Assembly (NCBI GenBank): GCA_030637515.1
Contig: DAOWGM010000102.1
Span: forward strand, 1-64,000
Source of the DNA: Bacteroidales bacterium
GTDB lineage: Bacteria > Bacteroidota > Bacteroidia > Bacteroidales > UBA12077
Reading direction: 5' to 3'
DNA length: 64,000 nucleotides
Below the pieces are notes generated by a model. It saw nothing but the letters and a program-made list of their open reading frames with translations, ran no database searches and had not been told where the DNA came from. The translations under genes and the position numbers were made by a program. Of this stretch, positions 17,532 to 26,848 are shown one piece after another. Every line of letters begins with the position of its first letter. Within the stretch, counting starts at the first letter, position 1.

Positions 17532-19958
17532 ATGTCTTCAATCAATAATATAAAATATAAATCGATATACTTAATTTTTATTGGGTTACTACTATCTATT
17601 TGTTCTTTTAGTCAGACTCTTTTAATTAAAGATGCAGAAACTAAGTCTCCGGTTGCTGAACTTGCAGTTTTTAATAAACAAAAAAATAAATCGGCAATAT
17701 CAAACTCCAAAGGAGAAGTTGTTTTAAGTGAATTTTCTGATGATGAACTAATTTATTTTCAGCACCGTACATATGAAGAAGTTTTTCTAACAAAATTGGA
17801 TCTTCAAAAACAAAATTGGATTATTTATCTCACGAAAAGAGTTATTGAGATAGAAGAGTTTGTGATTTCTGCGTATAGATGGGAGCAAGATGCCACGGAG
17901 ATTCCGAATAAAATAACACGAATATCGCAAAAGGAAATTAGGTTTGATAATCCTCAAACTACAGCTGATTTACTGGAAAATTCAAATGAAGTATTTGTTC
18001 AGAAGAGTCAATTGGGAGGTGGAAGCCCAATGATTAGAGGTTTTTCTACAAATACTGTGTTATTAGTAATTGATGGTGTTCGAATGAATAATGCCATTTA
18101 TCGAGAAGGAAATTTGCAAAATATAATTTCGCTGGATGCAAATGCAGTTGAAAGTAGTGAAATTATTTTTGGTCCGGGCTCTGTGACATATGGAAGTGAT
18201 GCTTTAGGTGGCGTAATAGACTTTCATACTTTGAAAGTTAAACTTTCTACAAGCGAAAAAATGCAGTCTTCAGGAAATTTCTTCACAAGATTTTCATCAA
18301 CAAATAATGAGAAAACAGGACATATTGATTTTAATATAGGACTTGAGAAATGGGGTTTTCTTACCAGTGTAAGTTTTAGCGATTACGATGATTTAAGAAT
18401 GGGAAGTAGAAATAATGCTGAATACCAACGACTGGAATATATAACTCAAATTAATGGTGTCGATTCAATTGTTAGTAACAGCAGCCCAAATGTTCAGGTT
18501 AAGTCAGGATATAATCAAATAAATCTGATGCAGAAGATTCGATTTCGACCAACAAAAAACCTAAATATGGTTTACGCTTTTCATTTATCCGAATTGTCAG
18601 ATGTTCCTCGTTACGATCGACTTATTCAATATAGTGCCGGTTCTCTGAAATATGGTGATTGGTATTACGGACCACAAAAATGGATGATGCATGCTCTTAA
18701 TGTAAATTATTCAAAATCGAATCTGCTTTTTGATAATTCGAGATTAACTTTTGCATATCAGGATTATGAAGAAAGTCGTCATGATAGAAGATATAGAAGT
18801 GAGGAGCTTACAGAATCAACTGAAAAAGTAAATGCATATTCTCTGAACCTTGATTTTGATAAAAGTTTGAAACGCGAAAATCAATTGTTTTACGGATTTG
18901 AAGCTGTTTATAATTCTGTAAATTCAACGGCGCATGTAAAAAATATAGTAACGGGAAATACGGAAGCTGAGCAAAGCAGGTATCCTGATGGGAAAAATAA
19001 TTACATCACATTAGCTGCATATTTAAGCTACAAAGAAAACTTAAGTGAAAAGCTTACAATAATTACTGGTGCTAGAGCTAACTACGTAAGTTTATTTTCA
19101 ACCTTAGTTGACACTTCTTTTTTTGATTTTCCTTTTAATGAAATATCAGTAAATAATAGTGCTGTTAATGGTTCTGTTGGATTTGTGTATAAACCAAATA
19201 AAAAGTGGCAAATTAATCTGAATCTTTCATCAGGCTTTCATGCGCCAAACATTGATGACATGGCAAAAATCTTTGATCCGGAACCGGGAACTATTATCAT
19301 ACCAAATAAAGACTTAAAACCCGAATACGCTTATAATATCGACCTTGGAATTCAGAAGAATTTATTGAAAATAGTAACGATAAATTTAAGTGGATTTTAT
19401 ACTTACTTGACAAATGCATTCATCCGTAGAGATTTTACATTTAATGGACAGGATTCAATTATTTATAAAGATGAAATGAGCCAGGTATTGGCTATTGTTA
19501 ATGCTGATAAAGCTTACTTATACGGATTTAATGCTTCTATTGATGTTGAATTCACGGAAAATATAAATCTGAAATCAGTAATAAATTATACTCATGGCGA
19601 AGATCAAGATGGAGTTGCTTTGCGCCATGTTGCACCATTATTTGGAAGTACAAGATTAACATACACAAAAAAGCTAATTACTGCATCGATATTTGGCAAT
19701 TATAATGGTGAAATTAGTTATGAAGGATTGGCTCCAAGCGAACAAGGCAAATCCTATATGTATGCAACTGATAAAAACGGAAATCCTTATTCTCCGGCTT
19801 GGTGGACACTAAACTCAATGTTTTCATATAAATTCAATGATTGGGGTTCAATTAATATTGGTTTAAAAAACATTCTTGATAACAGATACAGACCTTATTC
19901 TTCCGGAATTGTAGCGCCGGGCAGAAACTTAATTGTTGGTCTTCGTGTAAATTTCTAA
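17532..19958 (+). CDS. TonB-dependent receptor, haem/haemoglobin-receptor type
   Basis: Outer-membrane gated channel of 808 residues. Order: signal peptide (to about residue 28), a carboxypeptidase-like Ig domain (to about 105), a TonB-box-like stretch, the plug (SPMIRGFSTNTVLLVIDGVR, then IIFGPGSVTYGSDALGGVIDF) and a 22-strand-type barrel ending in GLRVNF. Near residue 570, FHAPNIDDM and then NKDLKPE resemble the FRAP and NPDL boxes of haem receptors, which suggests haem, haemoglobin or a related iron source; other substrates such as cobalamin are possible. A small exported protein gene follows. No iron-responsive box was recognised. Confidence 0.85.
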   Translation: MSSINNIKYKSIYLIFIGLLLSICSFSQTLLIKDAETKSPVAELAVFNKQKNKSAISNSKGEVVLSEFSDDELIYFQHRTYEEVFLTKLDLQKQNWIIYLTKRVIEIEEFVISAYRWEQDATEIPNKITRISQKEIRFDNPQTTADLLENSNEVFVQKSQLGGGSPMIRGFSTNTVLLVIDGVRMNNAIYREGNLQNIISLDANAVESSEIIFGPGSVTYGSDALGGVIDFHTLKVKLSTSEKMQSSGNFFTRFSSTNNEKTGHIDFNIGLEKWGFLTSVSFSDYDDLRMGSRNNAEYQRLEYITQINGVDSIVSNSSPNVQVKSGYNQINLMQKIRFRPTKNLNMVYAFHLSELSDVPRYDRLIQYSAGSLKYGDWYYGPQKWMMHALNVNYSKSNLLFDNSRLTFAYQDYEESRHDRRYRSEELTESTEKVNAYSLNLDFDKSLKRENQLFYGFEAVYNSVNSTAHVKNIVTGNTEAEQSRYPDGKNNYITLAAYLSYKENLSEKLTIITGARANYVSLFSTLVDTSFFDFPFNEISVNNSAVNGSVGFVYKPNKKWQINLNLSSGFHAPNIDDMAKIFDPEPGTIIIPNKDLKPEYAYNIDLGIQKNLLKIVTINLSGFYTYLTNAFIRRDFTFNGQDSIIYKDEMSQVLAIVNADKAYLYGFNASIDVEFTENINLKSVINYTHGEDQDGVALRHVAPLFGSTRLTYTKKLITASIFGNYNGEISYEGLAPSEQGKSYMYATDKNGNPYSPAWWTLNSMFSYKFNDWGSINIGLKNILDNRYRPYSSGIVAPGRNLIVGLRVNF

Positions 19959-20058
19959 TTAAAAAAATAGAGGAACAGAACTTTTTGGTTCGAAGATTGT
20001 AATGATTTTGATTAAATTGGTGCTTTTAGTTTTTGATTATCGGATTAATCTTTTTGAA

Positions 20059-21120
20059 ATGAAATATATAATTGCTTTTATAACAGTATTGCTAATCGGA
20101 AATTCTTTACTTTTTGCACAAGAAGTAAATACCTCACAATTAATTGATGAGGATAAGAAGAATTACGAAGAAAATGTTTTTAACAAGGAGTTTGGTGAAT
20201 ATGAGGATAGTGTTGAAGCACAAAGAAGATTATACGACAGAATTCCTGAGAAACTTCCTGACTGGGTTTTTAATCCGGTTGATTTTAGCAATCCAATACG
20301 AGTAGTTGGGTTTTCAGATCCCAATATGGAAAAAGAAGAAGCCTATGAGCAAGCTATTTTAAGAGCAAAAGCTATGTTTGCCATGATGAATTATGGTACA
20401 ATAAGCAATATTACCGATGATTATACCAATTTGCATGAATCGGGAAAATACTCGCTTTACTCAACTAAGTTTCAGGATTTTTCTTTATCAAAAGCAACTA
20501 TTGCTTATGATAATTCAGCTATTGTTTTAGTCGATACTTTTTATACAAAATACAACGAAGGAGTAGTTTTAATTGAATTTGATTACGAAAGTAATTCTGA
20601 AAACAATTTGGACACAATAGAAGTGAAAGGTGAACATCTGCAGGTTTTCATGGAAAGAAATTTCAGAAAAGAGAAAATAGAGTTCTTTAATTTTTTTGTA
20701 AAAGATAACTTATCAAACAACGATTCGGTTGATTTAATATCACAGTATAATTATAAAGTTGTAAATCGCGGATTCGATATTTCTTCGATTTATGGAAATA
20801 AAACAATTGAATTTAAAGAAAGAACATATAACTACAGATCCGAACTTGAATTTGTTAAAGATAGTACTGATTCAGACCTAAATACTTTTCGACTAACACG
20901 TGGATTGTGGAATGGATATGTTTCCGGGATATTAAGCAATGCTACAGTTTTGTCGAAACTACTTGCAAGCAAAATCAAAAATAGCAACGATTTTTATACT
21001 CTTAAAAGCGAAGGTTTAATTCGAACCATTGCTCGCAATAGGGTGTCGTTTGATTTTAACGATTTTAAAATGTACGAAAATCAGTTTTATATTGATTTGA
21101 ACGGGCAAATTAAGTATTGA
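20059..21120 (+). CDS. Exported protein with LPP20-like region, function unknown
   Basis: 353 residues from the ATG at 20059; this start is chosen because it opens directly into a signal peptide (MKYIIAFITVLLIGNSLLFAQ split at residue 20-21), whereas the in-frame ATG at 20002 adds a 19-residue stretch with no such logic. The middle has PDWVFNP, VVGFSDPN and then EEAYEQAILRAKAMFAMM, the pattern of LPP20-type domains in which an alanine-rich helix follows a VGxSDP turn. It follows the TonB receptor after 100 bp and may be cotranscribed. No enzyme motif is seen. Confidence 0.65.
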   Translation: MKYIIAFITVLLIGNSLLFAQEVNTSQLIDEDKKNYEENVFNKEFGEYEDSVEAQRRLYDRIPEKLPDWVFNPVDFSNPIRVVGFSDPNMEKEEAYEQAILRAKAMFAMMNYGTISNITDDYTNLHESGKYSLYSTKFQDFSLSKATIAYDNSAIVLVDTFYTKYNEGVVLIEFDYESNSENNLDTIEVKGEHLQVFMERNFRKEKIEFFNFFVKDNLSNNDSVDLISQYNYKVVNRGFDISSIYGNKTIEFKERTYNYRSELEFVKDSTDSDLNTFRLTRGLWNGYVSGILSNATVLSKLLASKIKNSNDFYTLKSEGLIRTIARNRVSFDFNDFKMYENQFYIDLNGQIKY

Positions 21121-21121
21121 T

Positions 21122-21197
21122 GTCATACTTCGATAAACTCAGTATGACTTTTACTATATGTGTCACACAGTCCCGATAGCTATCGGGATGTCGAAGT
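21122..21197. repeat. Intergenic palindromic repeat pair (dispersed family copy 1)
   Basis: Two adjacent inverted-repeat units. The first pairs GTCATAC (21122-21128) with GTATGAC (21142-21148). The second is framed by GTCACAC and CGAAGTG and contains an 18-bp perfect palindrome TCCCGATAGCTATCGGGA at 21171-21188. The first unit shares its order (TTCGA, CTCAGT, TGAC) with the element at 37.75 kb. It lies between convergent genes and could also work as a terminator. Confidence 0.7.
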
Positions 21198-21201
21198 GTT
21201 T

Positions 21202-23811
21202 TTATAACTTCTGAATTACCTTAATCATTTGCTCTCCAATTCCAATGGTATAACCTTCGGACAAGAAATAAATCTTATTGTTAATCATAACTATAAATAC
21301 AGGTAAATCTGTTAATTCCTGATTCAGTTTTTCCGACAATTGGTTTAAAATACCAAAGTTATTATCGACTAAATATTTTGTTTTAATGGGTAGCTTGTAT
21401 TTTGCTTTATCAATTTCTGCCGAATTTGAAATCAAATAAATATTTGATTTAGTTTTGTCAAAACTTGAAGCAATTTTTTCAATATCTACCATACTATGCT
21501 TTGTTGGTTCTTTTTCAAGGTCAAGAAAACCAATAATATTTATCGCATCAGCATTGATTTTAATTTCATTCCCGGAAAGATCTGATAATTTGTTAGGGAA
21601 AATAAATTCAGCTAAAACTTTGAGTTCCTCGTTACTGGTCCTGAGTTTTATTATTATTTCTTTTTCTTCTCCAGACTTTAGATTAATAAACTCCATACTA
21701 GTTAAAGTACTTCCTCCGTTTTGTCTGTTTCCGGTTAACAGAAGATAATTTCCTTCTTCGAGTTCTAACTTTTCGTTCATTTCGCTAATCGGAGTATCCC
21801 ATCCATAATCCAAGGTATGATATTTCCCGTTTTCAAATTTTGACAATGCAAAATGAACCCTGTATTTTAAATCAGTTCCATTCTCAGGATTATTAATGAG
21901 CTTTAATTTCCCAGTTTTTTTAGCTTCTGAACTTTCAGTCTTATTGAAGCTTACATCAATCCACTCTTCTTTAAAATATTGTGGAGTTTTAGTTGCCGGC
22001 TCAAGTCTTGATGGAATGCCAAAACTTCTGCATATTGCCACAAAAAATAAATCACGCGAATATTCATCTGCTAACTTAATTTCAAAAATGCCTTTTGAAG
22101 TTAATGGAACTCTGTAAAAATTTTCATCTTTAAGGATGGTTATTTCATTTTGAATCCATTCAGTCAAATGATTAATATCCCGTTTAGTTTTTGTGATAAA
22201 TTCTACTCCAAAAGCATTTTGAAGAAATGCTTTATAGGCAATTATCTTTTCATTAGCAATCCTTGGATTAAGAACATATTTAATAAATAGATCTTTGTTA
22301 ACTTTAGGCAAATCACCAGCATAAATAAATGATTTGTTAATATGAGAAAGAAATATTTTAGCTTCACCATCGCGTAAATCTTTGGGTGCGATAGACTCAA
22401 GAAGAGGAATAGTAAATTCCGAATTTATTAAAGTAGCCTGTTCAAAAAATTGCTCTATTTCAGGATAATTTCCCTGGCTTTTATCAATGAAATTCCACAC
22501 AATTTCATGTTCAAAATTATATTTCTGAGCTAATTCTATTGCCTCGTCCTGTTTCATGAATGTTCCTGCATAAGCCTCTCGAATAGAATCTTCCTGTGCA
22601 AGACGCTTCTTATTTTCTATCTTACCTTCAGCAGAAACAGCCTTAGGATCTTTTGCAATTGGTGGAACAATATCAAATATATCTGTGTAATTTTTGCCTT
22701 CTTGAGGATGTAATTTTAAAAGAACAGTATCTGTTTGTTCAACTGTAATTTTTTGGTAAGCATAATCATTGTCTTTATATGCCCAGATTATTAAATCGCC
22801 AAATCCAGTTAATAAAGAGCTAACTCCATTTTTATCAACTTGTTTTTTTGCAATCGGATAAAATTCAGCATAATTATACAACTGAAATTCCACAGTAGCA
22901 TCTTTTACAATTTCATTGTTTTCGTCAATTACTTTGGCGTAGATAGTTTTAACTGGTGCATAGTTGCTAAGCATATTTACTTTTGTGTACTTTTCTTCTT
23001 TGCGAATAATTTCTTCAGGTCCTGTATATTTACCAAAGACATTTGAATTTACTAACATGGCTCTTAAAGCAGGAGCAGAAAACCATGCTATATCTAAATC
23101 TGGTTCAGGTTCGCAAGCACCTAGATAATGCCAGTTTCCATCAAGCCAAACTTCAACCCAAGCATGATTATCATCCGTATGAGCCCATCGTGGAGTATAA
23201 CATTGTCGGGCTGGAATTCCGGCCGCACGCATTGCTGTTACAGTAAATGTAGATTCTTCACCGCATCTTCCGTAGGTTGATTTTACAGCATTTAACGGAG
23301 AAATAGTGCGTTCATCTGTAGATTTATAATTTACTTTTTCGTGACACCAATGGTTAACTTCCAAAATGGCTTCTTTTAATTCCATTCCTTGTAATCTTTG
23401 GCTTAACTCTTTGAAAAAAACTGTTCTTGAAGAATCTAAGTTTTCATTGTTAACCCTATATGGCAAAACAAAATGCCTGAAAATATCTTCCGGAATTTGG
23501 CTTCCCCAATTGAAAGTTTTATGGGTTTTTAAAGCTAAACGAACATTATTTAAAAAGAATTCTCCATTGTAATCAGCTAAGTCGCTTAATGGCATATAAG
23601 CATAAAGAAACATCAAAGCTTCTTGTTCTTCCAGTGTAATGTTTTGGTTAAAAACGTCAAACAACTGTGTTTCCCTATTTGATGCCAGCTCTTTTACTTT
23701 CTCGAAATCACTTATTACGGTTTCCCTATATTCCTTGTCATTAATAAAATGATTTTGATTTGAGCAGCTAAATGCTGTTAAGATAACTATGGCAACGAAA
23801 AACTTTTTCAT
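21202..23811 (-). CDS. Exported transglutaminase-like lipoprotein
   Basis: 869-residue predicted lipoprotein: lipobox AFSC with C16. A transglutaminase/cysteine-protease-like core shows C183 (YGRCGEES), H216 (DDNHAWVEV) and an acidic residue at 234-238 (CEPEPDLD), the expected Cys-His-Asp/Glu triad. C-terminal to this are an Ig/carboxypeptidase-like domain (about 285-370), a long helical/beta region with a second transglutaminase-like segment lacking the cysteine (FFVAICRSFGIPSRLEPAT), and a final thioredoxin-like stretch. It could cleave or crosslink cell-surface peptides; the substrate is unknown. It begins 3 bp after cutC ends, in one operon. Confidence 0.8.
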   Translation of the reverse strand: MKKFFVAIVILTAFSCSNQNHFINDKEYRETVISDFEKVKELASNRETQLFDVFNQNITLEEQEALMFLYAYMPLSDLADYNGEFFLNNVRLALKTHKTFNWGSQIPEDIFRHFVLPYRVNNENLDSSRTVFFKELSQRLQGMELKEAILEVNHWCHEKVNYKSTDERTISPLNAVKSTYGRCGEESTFTVTAMRAAGIPARQCYTPRWAHTDDNHAWVEVWLDGNWHYLGACEPEPDLDIAWFSAPALRAMLVNSNVFGKYTGPEEIIRKEEKYTKVNMLSNYAPVKTIYAKVIDENNEIVKDATVEFQLYNYAEFYPIAKKQVDKNGVSSLLTGFGDLIIWAYKDNDYAYQKITVEQTDTVLLKLHPQEGKNYTDIFDIVPPIAKDPKAVSAEGKIENKKRLAQEDSIREAYAGTFMKQDEAIELAQKYNFEHEIVWNFIDKSQGNYPEIEQFFEQATLINSEFTIPLLESIAPKDLRDGEAKIFLSHINKSFIYAGDLPKVNKDLFIKYVLNPRIANEKIIAYKAFLQNAFGVEFITKTKRDINHLTEWIQNEITILKDENFYRVPLTSKGIFEIKLADEYSRDLFFVAICRSFGIPSRLEPATKTPQYFKEEWIDVSFNKTESSEAKKTGKLKLINNPENGTDLKYRVHFALSKFENGKYHTLDYGWDTPISEMNEKLELEEGNYLLLTGNRQNGGSTLTSMEFINLKSGEEKEIIIKLRTSNEELKVLAEFIFPNKLSDLSGNEIKINADAINIIGFLDLEKEPTKHSMVDIEKIASSFDKTKSNIYLISNSAEIDKAKYKLPIKTKYLVDNNFGILNQLSEKLNQELTDLPVFIVMINNKIYFLSEGYTIGIGEQMIKVIQKL

Positions 23812-23814
23812 GGT

Positions 23815-24576
23815 TTATGTATTTTGTAAATTTTGTAAGATCTGTATCATTTTTTTTACTCTTTCCGGATCGGTCAACGATATTTCAAATTCATCAATTT
23901 GTTGAATTCCACCCATATGAATACCTTTTTTTCTGTATTCCATTTTGCTTTTTTCATTTTTTCGCAAAGATGCATGAAATTCAGTGGTTCCAGTTTTCTG
24001 GGAAATCTCTTGAACGTTTGTTTCATTAATACCACTTCCGGGCATAATAATTATTCTATTTTCTGCTTTTTCGACAAGTTTTCTAATTAGAGAAACTCCA
24101 TCCATAGTTTTATTTTCTTGACCGGAAGTTAAAACTCGGTTGCAACCACACTCAATAATATCTTCTAATGCTTTAAAGGGATCCTTAGTTACATCGAATG
24201 CTCGGTGAAAAGTAACCGACATAGGTTTCGCTAATTCAACAAGATGCTTGGTTTTATTCATGTCTATTGTTCCATCAGGATTTAGAACTCCGATTACAAT
24301 TCCATCAACTCCTGACTCTTTTGCAAATTCAATGTCTTTTTTCATTATTTCAAATTCCAGTTCTGAATAACAGAAATCACCTCCTCGAGGTCTGATTATG
24401 ACATTTAAATCAATATTTAATACTTCTCTTGCTTTTGAAATTGCACCATAAGAAGGTGTTGTTCCTCCTTCGTAAATATTATCACAAAGTTCTATTCTTT
24501 GAGCTCCACCTTTTTGTGCCATTAATGCTGATTCAACAGAGTTTGCACAAATTTCAAGGATGTATTTTGAAGACAT
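23815..24576 (-). CDS. cutC: CutC-family protein
   Basis: TIM-barrel protein named for copper homeostasis in E. coli, though the biochemical role is unsettled. Typical segments are LEICANSVESALMAQKGGAQRIELC, GGTTPS, the RPRGGDFCYS loop, SVTFHRAFD and GCNRVLTSGQ. The start at 24576 gives 253 residues and begins at the conserved strand; an upstream in-frame ATG at 24597 would add seven residues. It is the first gene of a two-gene operon with the transglutaminase-like lipoprotein. Confidence 0.88.
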   Translation of the reverse strand: MSSKYILEICANSVESALMAQKGGAQRIELCDNIYEGGTTPSYGAISKAREVLNIDLNVIIRPRGGDFCYSELEFEIMKKDIEFAKESGVDGIVIGVLNPDGTIDMNKTKHLVELAKPMSVTFHRAFDVTKDPFKALEDIIECGCNRVLTSGQENKTMDGVSLIRKLVEKAENRIIIMPGSGINETNVQEISQKTGTTEFHASLRKNEKSKMEYRKKGIHMGGIQQIDEFEISLTDPERVKKMIQILQNLQNT

Positions 24577-24668
24577 TTTTATTGCATTTTGATGCAAGAT
24601 AAAAATAATGAAGATATTTTGAATTCAATATTTATTCACTTCTTTTTTTAAAAGTAAATTAACAAGCT

Positions 24669-24676
24669 TAAATTTG
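24669..24676 (+). promoter_or_regulatory. Possible -7 element just before the Na/Pi cotransporter ATG
   Basis: TAAATTTG ends only 5 nt before the ATG, so transcription would start at or very near the start codon. It may be a coincidence. Confidence 0.25.
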
Positions 24677-24681
24677 TTTTA

Positions 24682-26781
24682 ATGAAATTGAAATCTGGAA
24701 TATTATCTGTTGTATTTATTTTAGCGTCACTTTTTGCAATTGCTCAAAATGATAGTCTGACAAATAATGAGAATTTCAAACTAATTAAACCGGTTTCAAA
24801 ATCAATTCCTAATTTCTCCGGAGATCACCAAACTCAGACTGTAAGATTAAAATCAGATAAACCTATTAGAATTCAGGTACTAAATAATAGAAATGAACCT
24901 GCAAAGGATTTGGTAATCATTCTACAAAAATTTTCATCTCCTTCTGGAGAAAAGAGTTTTAGTATTTGTGATACATTAATTTACACAGACTCTTTGGGTT
25001 TGGCCGAAGCATATATTATTTTAGGTTCTAAGGAAGGGATGTATGAAATTTCAGCTCAATTATTAGATTATCCCGAAACTAACTTTCTAATCTATAAAGT
25101 TTTTGCACGAAAAACCAATTGGGTATTTCTGCTTATAGCCGGATTAATAGGAGGCTTAGGACTCTTCCTATTAGGAATGAACATGATGAGTGACGGAATG
25201 CAGAACGCTGCAGGTGATAGAATGCGTTCTGTAATAAGTCGAATAACGAACAATAGATTTATTGCTGTTGGAGTTGGTACTTTTGTTACAATGGTAATTC
25301 AAAGTAGCAGTGCAACAACAGTTATGCTGGTTAGCTTTGTTTATTCCAAATTGGTGAAATTTCGACAAACTATTGGGGTGATACTTGGTGCTGGAATTGG
25401 TACTACAATAACAGTTCAGTTGATTGCATTTAAGATAACAGATTATTCTCTTTTAATTATTGGACTGGGATTTATTATGAATTTCTTATTTAGTTCATCA
25501 AAAGTACAAAATGTTGGGAAATCAATTCTGGGATTTGGTATTCTGTTTTTTGGCATGCAAATTATGTCAGAGTCTATGTACCCTTTGCGTTCGTTTTCAC
25601 CTTTTATAGAAGCAATTATTAAGCTGGAAAATCCCATTTTAGGTATTTTGGCCGGAACTATTTTTACTGCTTTAATTCAAAGTAGTGCCGCATTTATTGG
25701 CATTATGATCATTTTGGCAACTCAGGGATTATTGAGTCTGGAAGCATCGATAGCTTTAATATTGGGGGCAAATATTGGAACAGCAATTACAGCCATTTTA
25801 GCAAGTATAAAAACTGATAGAGAAGCAAAGCGGGTTGCGATAGCGCACACGCTTATCAAAGTTATTGGTGTATTGATTTTCTTATTTTGGATTCCTCAAT
25901 TTGCTGAATTAGTAAGAATCATATCGCCTAAGCCAGTCGTGAATAATGATGAGTTCTCAATATTAGCCGAAACAGTTCCTCGTCAGATAGCTAATGCTCA
26001 CACTGTTTTTAATATTGTACTTACTTGTTTAATACTGCCTTTCACAAATGTATTTGCTAAGTTGATTGAAAAAATATTACCTATAAAAATTATTGAAGAA
26101 CCTGTTTTGAAAACGGTTTATCTTGATTACGGAATGGTAAAAAATTCTTCGTTGGCATTGAGCTTAGCTAAAAAAGAAACTCTTCGCATGGGAAGATTAG
26201 TTCAGAATATGACAGAGGATATCATAATTCCATATTTAGTTAAGAAAACAGAAGTTTTAAATGAAATAAAGCAAAACGAAGAAGAAGTGAACTTTTTGCG
26301 TGATCAGATCAATGATTATATATTAAAAATTACCCGTGAAAACTTGAATGAAGAACGAGTGAACGAATCATTTCAGTTGCTTTATACTGTTAAGGAATTT
26401 GAACAAATAGCCGACATTGTTTCTTCAATTATGATTAGAAAAGCTGAAAGATGGAGTAAAATGGATTTTAATTTTTCAACGGAGGGTAAAAATGAAATTG
26501 TAAAATATCATACAAAAACACAAAAACAATTAAGCAGAGCTTTGGAGGTTTTCGAAAATGTAAATCTTGAAAAAGCAAAAGCCATGAAAGAAAAATATAG
26601 GCATTACAGAAATATGGAAATTGAACTTGAAAAGCAGCATTTTGAAAGGTTGAAAAATGAAATTATTGAGACAATATCAAGTAGTAAGACTCATATTGAA
26701 TTAATGACTATGCTTAGAGCAATTAACGGTCATGCTACAAATATTGCCAGAATCTTGCTTAAATGGTCGATAAAGGAATAA
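24682..26781 (+). CDS. Na/phosphate cotransporter-like protein with exported N-terminal domain
   Basis: 699 residues. A signal sequence (to about residue 21) and a periplasmic Ig-like domain (about 50-140) precede the NptA-type membrane core. The core has inverted repeats with the signature QSSSATT at 207-213 and its partner QSSAA at 333-337. From about residue 485 a cytoplasmic PhoU-like helical bundle follows, rich in E and K. The family moves phosphate with sodium. The N-terminal domain is additional to the classical transporter and may bind substrate or a partner. The gene stands alone, with a gap of 67 bp to sdaA. Confidence 0.85.
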   Translation: MKLKSGILSVVFILASLFAIAQNDSLTNNENFKLIKPVSKSIPNFSGDHQTQTVRLKSDKPIRIQVLNNRNEPAKDLVIILQKFSSPSGEKSFSICDTLIYTDSLGLAEAYIILGSKEGMYEISAQLLDYPETNFLIYKVFARKTNWVFLLIAGLIGGLGLFLLGMNMMSDGMQNAAGDRMRSVISRITNNRFIAVGVGTFVTMVIQSSSATTVMLVSFVYSKLVKFRQTIGVILGAGIGTTITVQLIAFKITDYSLLIIGLGFIMNFLFSSSKVQNVGKSILGFGILFFGMQIMSESMYPLRSFSPFIEAIIKLENPILGILAGTIFTALIQSSAAFIGIMIILATQGLLSLEASIALILGANIGTAITAILASIKTDREAKRVAIAHTLIKVIGVLIFLFWIPQFAELVRIISPKPVVNNDEFSILAETVPRQIANAHTVFNIVLTCLILPFTNVFAKLIEKILPIKIIEEPVLKTVYLDYGMVKNSSLALSLAKKETLRMGRLVQNMTEDIIIPYLVKKTEVLNEIKQNEEEVNFLRDQINDYILKITRENLNEERVNESFQLLYTVKEFEQIADIVSSIMIRKAERWSKMDFNFSTEGKNEIVKYHTKTQKQLSRALEVFENVNLEKAKAMKEKYRHYRNMEIELEKQHFERLKNEIIETISSSKTHIELMTMLRAINGHATNIARILLKWSIKE

Positions 26782-26818
26782 TACCTTACAAGCAATTATA
26801 AATTGATAAATCTTTTCA

Positions 26819-26826
26819 TAGTTTTG
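26819..26826 (+). promoter_or_regulatory. Putative -7 element for sdaA
   Basis: TAGTTTTG matches TAnnTTTG, 22 nt before the ATG. Confidence 0.45.
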
Positions 26827-26848
26827 TAATTCATCTAACACTGTTTAA

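Noticed and set aside
20002-20058. 19-residue N-terminal extension of the exported LPP20-like protein
   Set aside because: The internal ATG at 20059 opens directly into a signal peptide.
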